Shown: piece after piece, positions 5,542 through 6,521 of the stretch | Layout of the letters: each line of letters opens with the position of its first letter | How positions within the stretch are numbered: the first letter of the stretch is position 1 | Program-made: the position numbers and the translations under genes | Assembly (NCBI GenBank): GCA_009788105.1 | Contig: WQSD01000071.1 | Location: forward strand, 1-6,521 | DNA length: 6,521 bases | DNA from: Oscillospiraceae bacterium | GTDB taxonomy: Bacteria > Bacillota > Clostridia > Oscillospirales > CAG-272 | Reading direction: 5' to 3' | Notes under the pieces: generated by a model | What the model saw: only the letters and a program-made list of their open reading frames with translations | What the model was told of the DNA's origin: nothing | Databases searched by the model: none

Positions 5542-5690
5542 AATTTGCAGGAAACCCTTAAAACACCTTGGGGCGTTGCCCCAAACCCCACGACCTTGAC
5601 CTTTCTTTTGACCTTGAGCTTGTTCTTCTTGTCTGCATTATCTGACGCTAAATTGAATATACTTGTACAAATAACAAAAACGAGGTTTTC
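5534..5690 (+). other. Intergenic region between the CNNM/CorC and ATPase genes
   Basis: Besides the two hairpins, it contains GACCTTGA twice (5592-5599 and 5610-5617, start-to-start distance 18 bp) and the 8-bp palindrome TTGTACAA (5663-5670). I see no convincing sigma-A promoter: TTGAGC (5614-5619), a 16-nt spacer and CATTAT (5636-5641) is the best, and TATACT (5658-5663) lacks a -35 box. The ATPase gene is therefore either read through from upstream or driven by a weak or activated promoter. Confidence 0.5.
5568..5584. repeat. GC-rich hairpin TTGGGGC-GTT-GCCCCAA
   Basis: A 7-bp stem (5568-5574 with 5578-5584) closes a GTT loop and is followed by ACCCCACG. No T-run follows, so it is not a typical terminator. 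Short palindromes of the GGGGC-loop-GCCCC type recur in some clostridial genomes; whether this one is a member of such a family needs a genome-wide count. Confidence 0.6.
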
Positions 5691-5809
5691 ATGAAAGACA
5701 TGAGCCAAAAACAGCATATATCAAAAGGACTTACTGCCGCAGAGGTTATAAAGTCACGGGAAACACACGGAAGCAACGGCCTGGAAAGTGCCGCCAAAAC
5801 CTCGTTTTT
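5676..5809 (+). promoter_or_regulatory. 14-nt inverted repeat that could mask the ATPase ribosome binding site
   Basis: The stretch at 5676-5689 (AAAAACGAGGTTTT) contains the ribosome binding site of the ATPase gene. Its exact reverse complement occurs at 5796-5809, inside codons about 36-40. A helix closing this 106-nt interval would bury the GAGG site. The pairing is certain on paper; a regulatory role is inference. Confidence 0.45.
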
Positions 5810-6521
5810 TCGCAAGTTTATTGGCAACCTTAGCGACCCGATTATTCGTATACTTCTTATCGCCCTGACCCTGAATATTGTCCTGACTATCCGCAACATC
5901 GAGTGGGCAGAAGTCATTGGTATCGCCGCCGCTATCACCATTGCCACCCTTGTGTCCACCATATCAGAACATGGAAGCGAAAAAGCATTCGAGCGGCTTC
6001 GCCAGTCCTCGGCATCTTTGCCGTCAAAGGTTATGCGGGACGGCGAGATACAGGAAATTTCAGAGGACCAGCTTGTGGTGGGTGATATTGTCTACCTTTC
6101 CGCAGGGGACAAAATCCCTGCAGACGGCCGTGTGATTTCAGGGGAAGTGCGTGTTGACCAGTCCGCCCTTACGGGAGAAAGCCGTGAGATTCGCAAACGC
6201 GCCGCCGAGGATAATATCCCCCCATTTGACCTTGAGTCTGCCGACTGTCTTTTCCGCGGGTCGCTGGTGTGTGATGGCAGTTGCGTTATGGAAGTTGTGC
6301 GGGTTGGGGAAGCCACTCTGTATGGCAGTATCGCCACCGAACTTGGTCAAACCACCAGAAAAAGCCCGCTTAAACTTCGTCTTGAAAAGCTGGCACGCTC
6401 TCTTAGCCGTATTGGCTACGCCGCAGGAGGAATTGTTGCCGCCGCCTATCTGTTTAATGTGTTGGTTATCAGCAATAACTTTGACTGGAATATTATCTCC
6501 CACTATATCACCGACTTTGGG
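5691..6521 (+). CDS. Cation-transporting P-type ATPase (P2 type), N-terminal part
   Basis: The first 277 codons are present; the gene runs off the window, and relatives have roughly 850-900 residues. The start at 5691 has GAGG 5 nt upstream. Order: an N-terminal cation-ATPase segment with GLTAAEVIKSRETHGSN (13-29); SFFRKFIGNLSDPIIRILLIAL (38-59) leading into the first membrane helix; a second helix at about 72-92; STISEHGSEKAFERL (89-103); the actuator domain with VGDIVYLSAGDKIPADG (130-146) and DQSALTGES (156-164). The TGES loop drives dephosphorylation in this superfamily. A third helix begins near 242-265. The phosphorylated DKTGT loop and the metal-site helices are beyond the window. The N-terminal pattern resembles bacterial PMCA/SERCA-like Ca2+ pumps, so Ca2+ export is the likeliest role, but substrate residues are not visible. 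It follows the CNNM/CorC gene in the same direction. Confidence 0.93.
   Translation, partial: MKDMSQKQHISKGLTAAEVIKSRETHGSNGLESAAKTSFFRKFIGNLSDPIIRILLIALTLNIVLTIRNIEWAEVIGIAAAITIATLVSTISEHGSEKAFERLRQSSASLPSKVMRDGEIQEISEDQLVVGDIVYLSAGDKIPADGRVISGEVRVDQSALTGESREIRKRAAEDNIPPFDLESADCLFRGSLVCDGSCVMEVVRVGEATLYGSIATELGQTTRKSPLKLRLEKLARSLSRIGYAAGGIVAAAYLFNVLVISNNFDWNIISHYITDFG

Overview
The window looks like a chromosomal segment of a Gram-positive, clostridia-like Bacillota. It has AT-rich intergenic DNA with near-consensus sigma-A promoters and strong AGGAG ribosome binding sites. Its exported proteins carry Gram-positive-style signals (lipobox, signal peptide, C-terminal membrane anchor), and the soluble and membrane families are typical of Clostridia. 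The assignment is by style only; no rRNA or other marker gene is present.

Layout. (1) Bases 1-830, minus strand: a secreted protein with an F5/8 type C (discoidin-like) domain, an acidic Cys cluster and the beginning of a TNDGTP tandem repeat; its 3' end lies outside the window. (2) Bases 831-1108: a divergent intergenic region with one clear promoter per strand. (3) Bases 1109-3975, plus strand: three overlapping genes that are probably one operon, namely a lipoprotein, a YibE/F-family polytopic membrane protein and a membrane-anchored surface protein with an Asn/Pro-rich repeat stalk. (4) Bases 3976-4261: a T-rich tract, a consensus promoter, and a roughly 200-nt leader that can fold into a closed four-way-junction structure. 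(5) Bases 4262-5533: a CNNM/CorC-type protein (DUF21, CBS pair, CorC_HlyC domain). (6) Bases 5534-5690: two compact hairpins and a short direct repeat. (7) Bases 5691-6521: the N-terminal third of a P2-type cation-transporting ATPase, cut by the window end.

The left half encodes cell-envelope functions: two secreted or anchored surface proteins, a lipoprotein and an integral membrane protein. The right half encodes a probable divalent-cation homeostasis pair, a CNNM/CorC exporter-like protein and a P-type cation pump. The most interesting item is the structured leader at about 4058-4240. It has a strong promoter, a 10-bp perfect closing helix, three internal hairpins and mutually exclusive alternative pairings, and it ends just before the CNNM/CorC ribosome binding site. 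I do not recognise it as a known riboswitch class. A second item is a 14-nt perfect inverted repeat that could mask the ribosome binding site of the ATPase gene.
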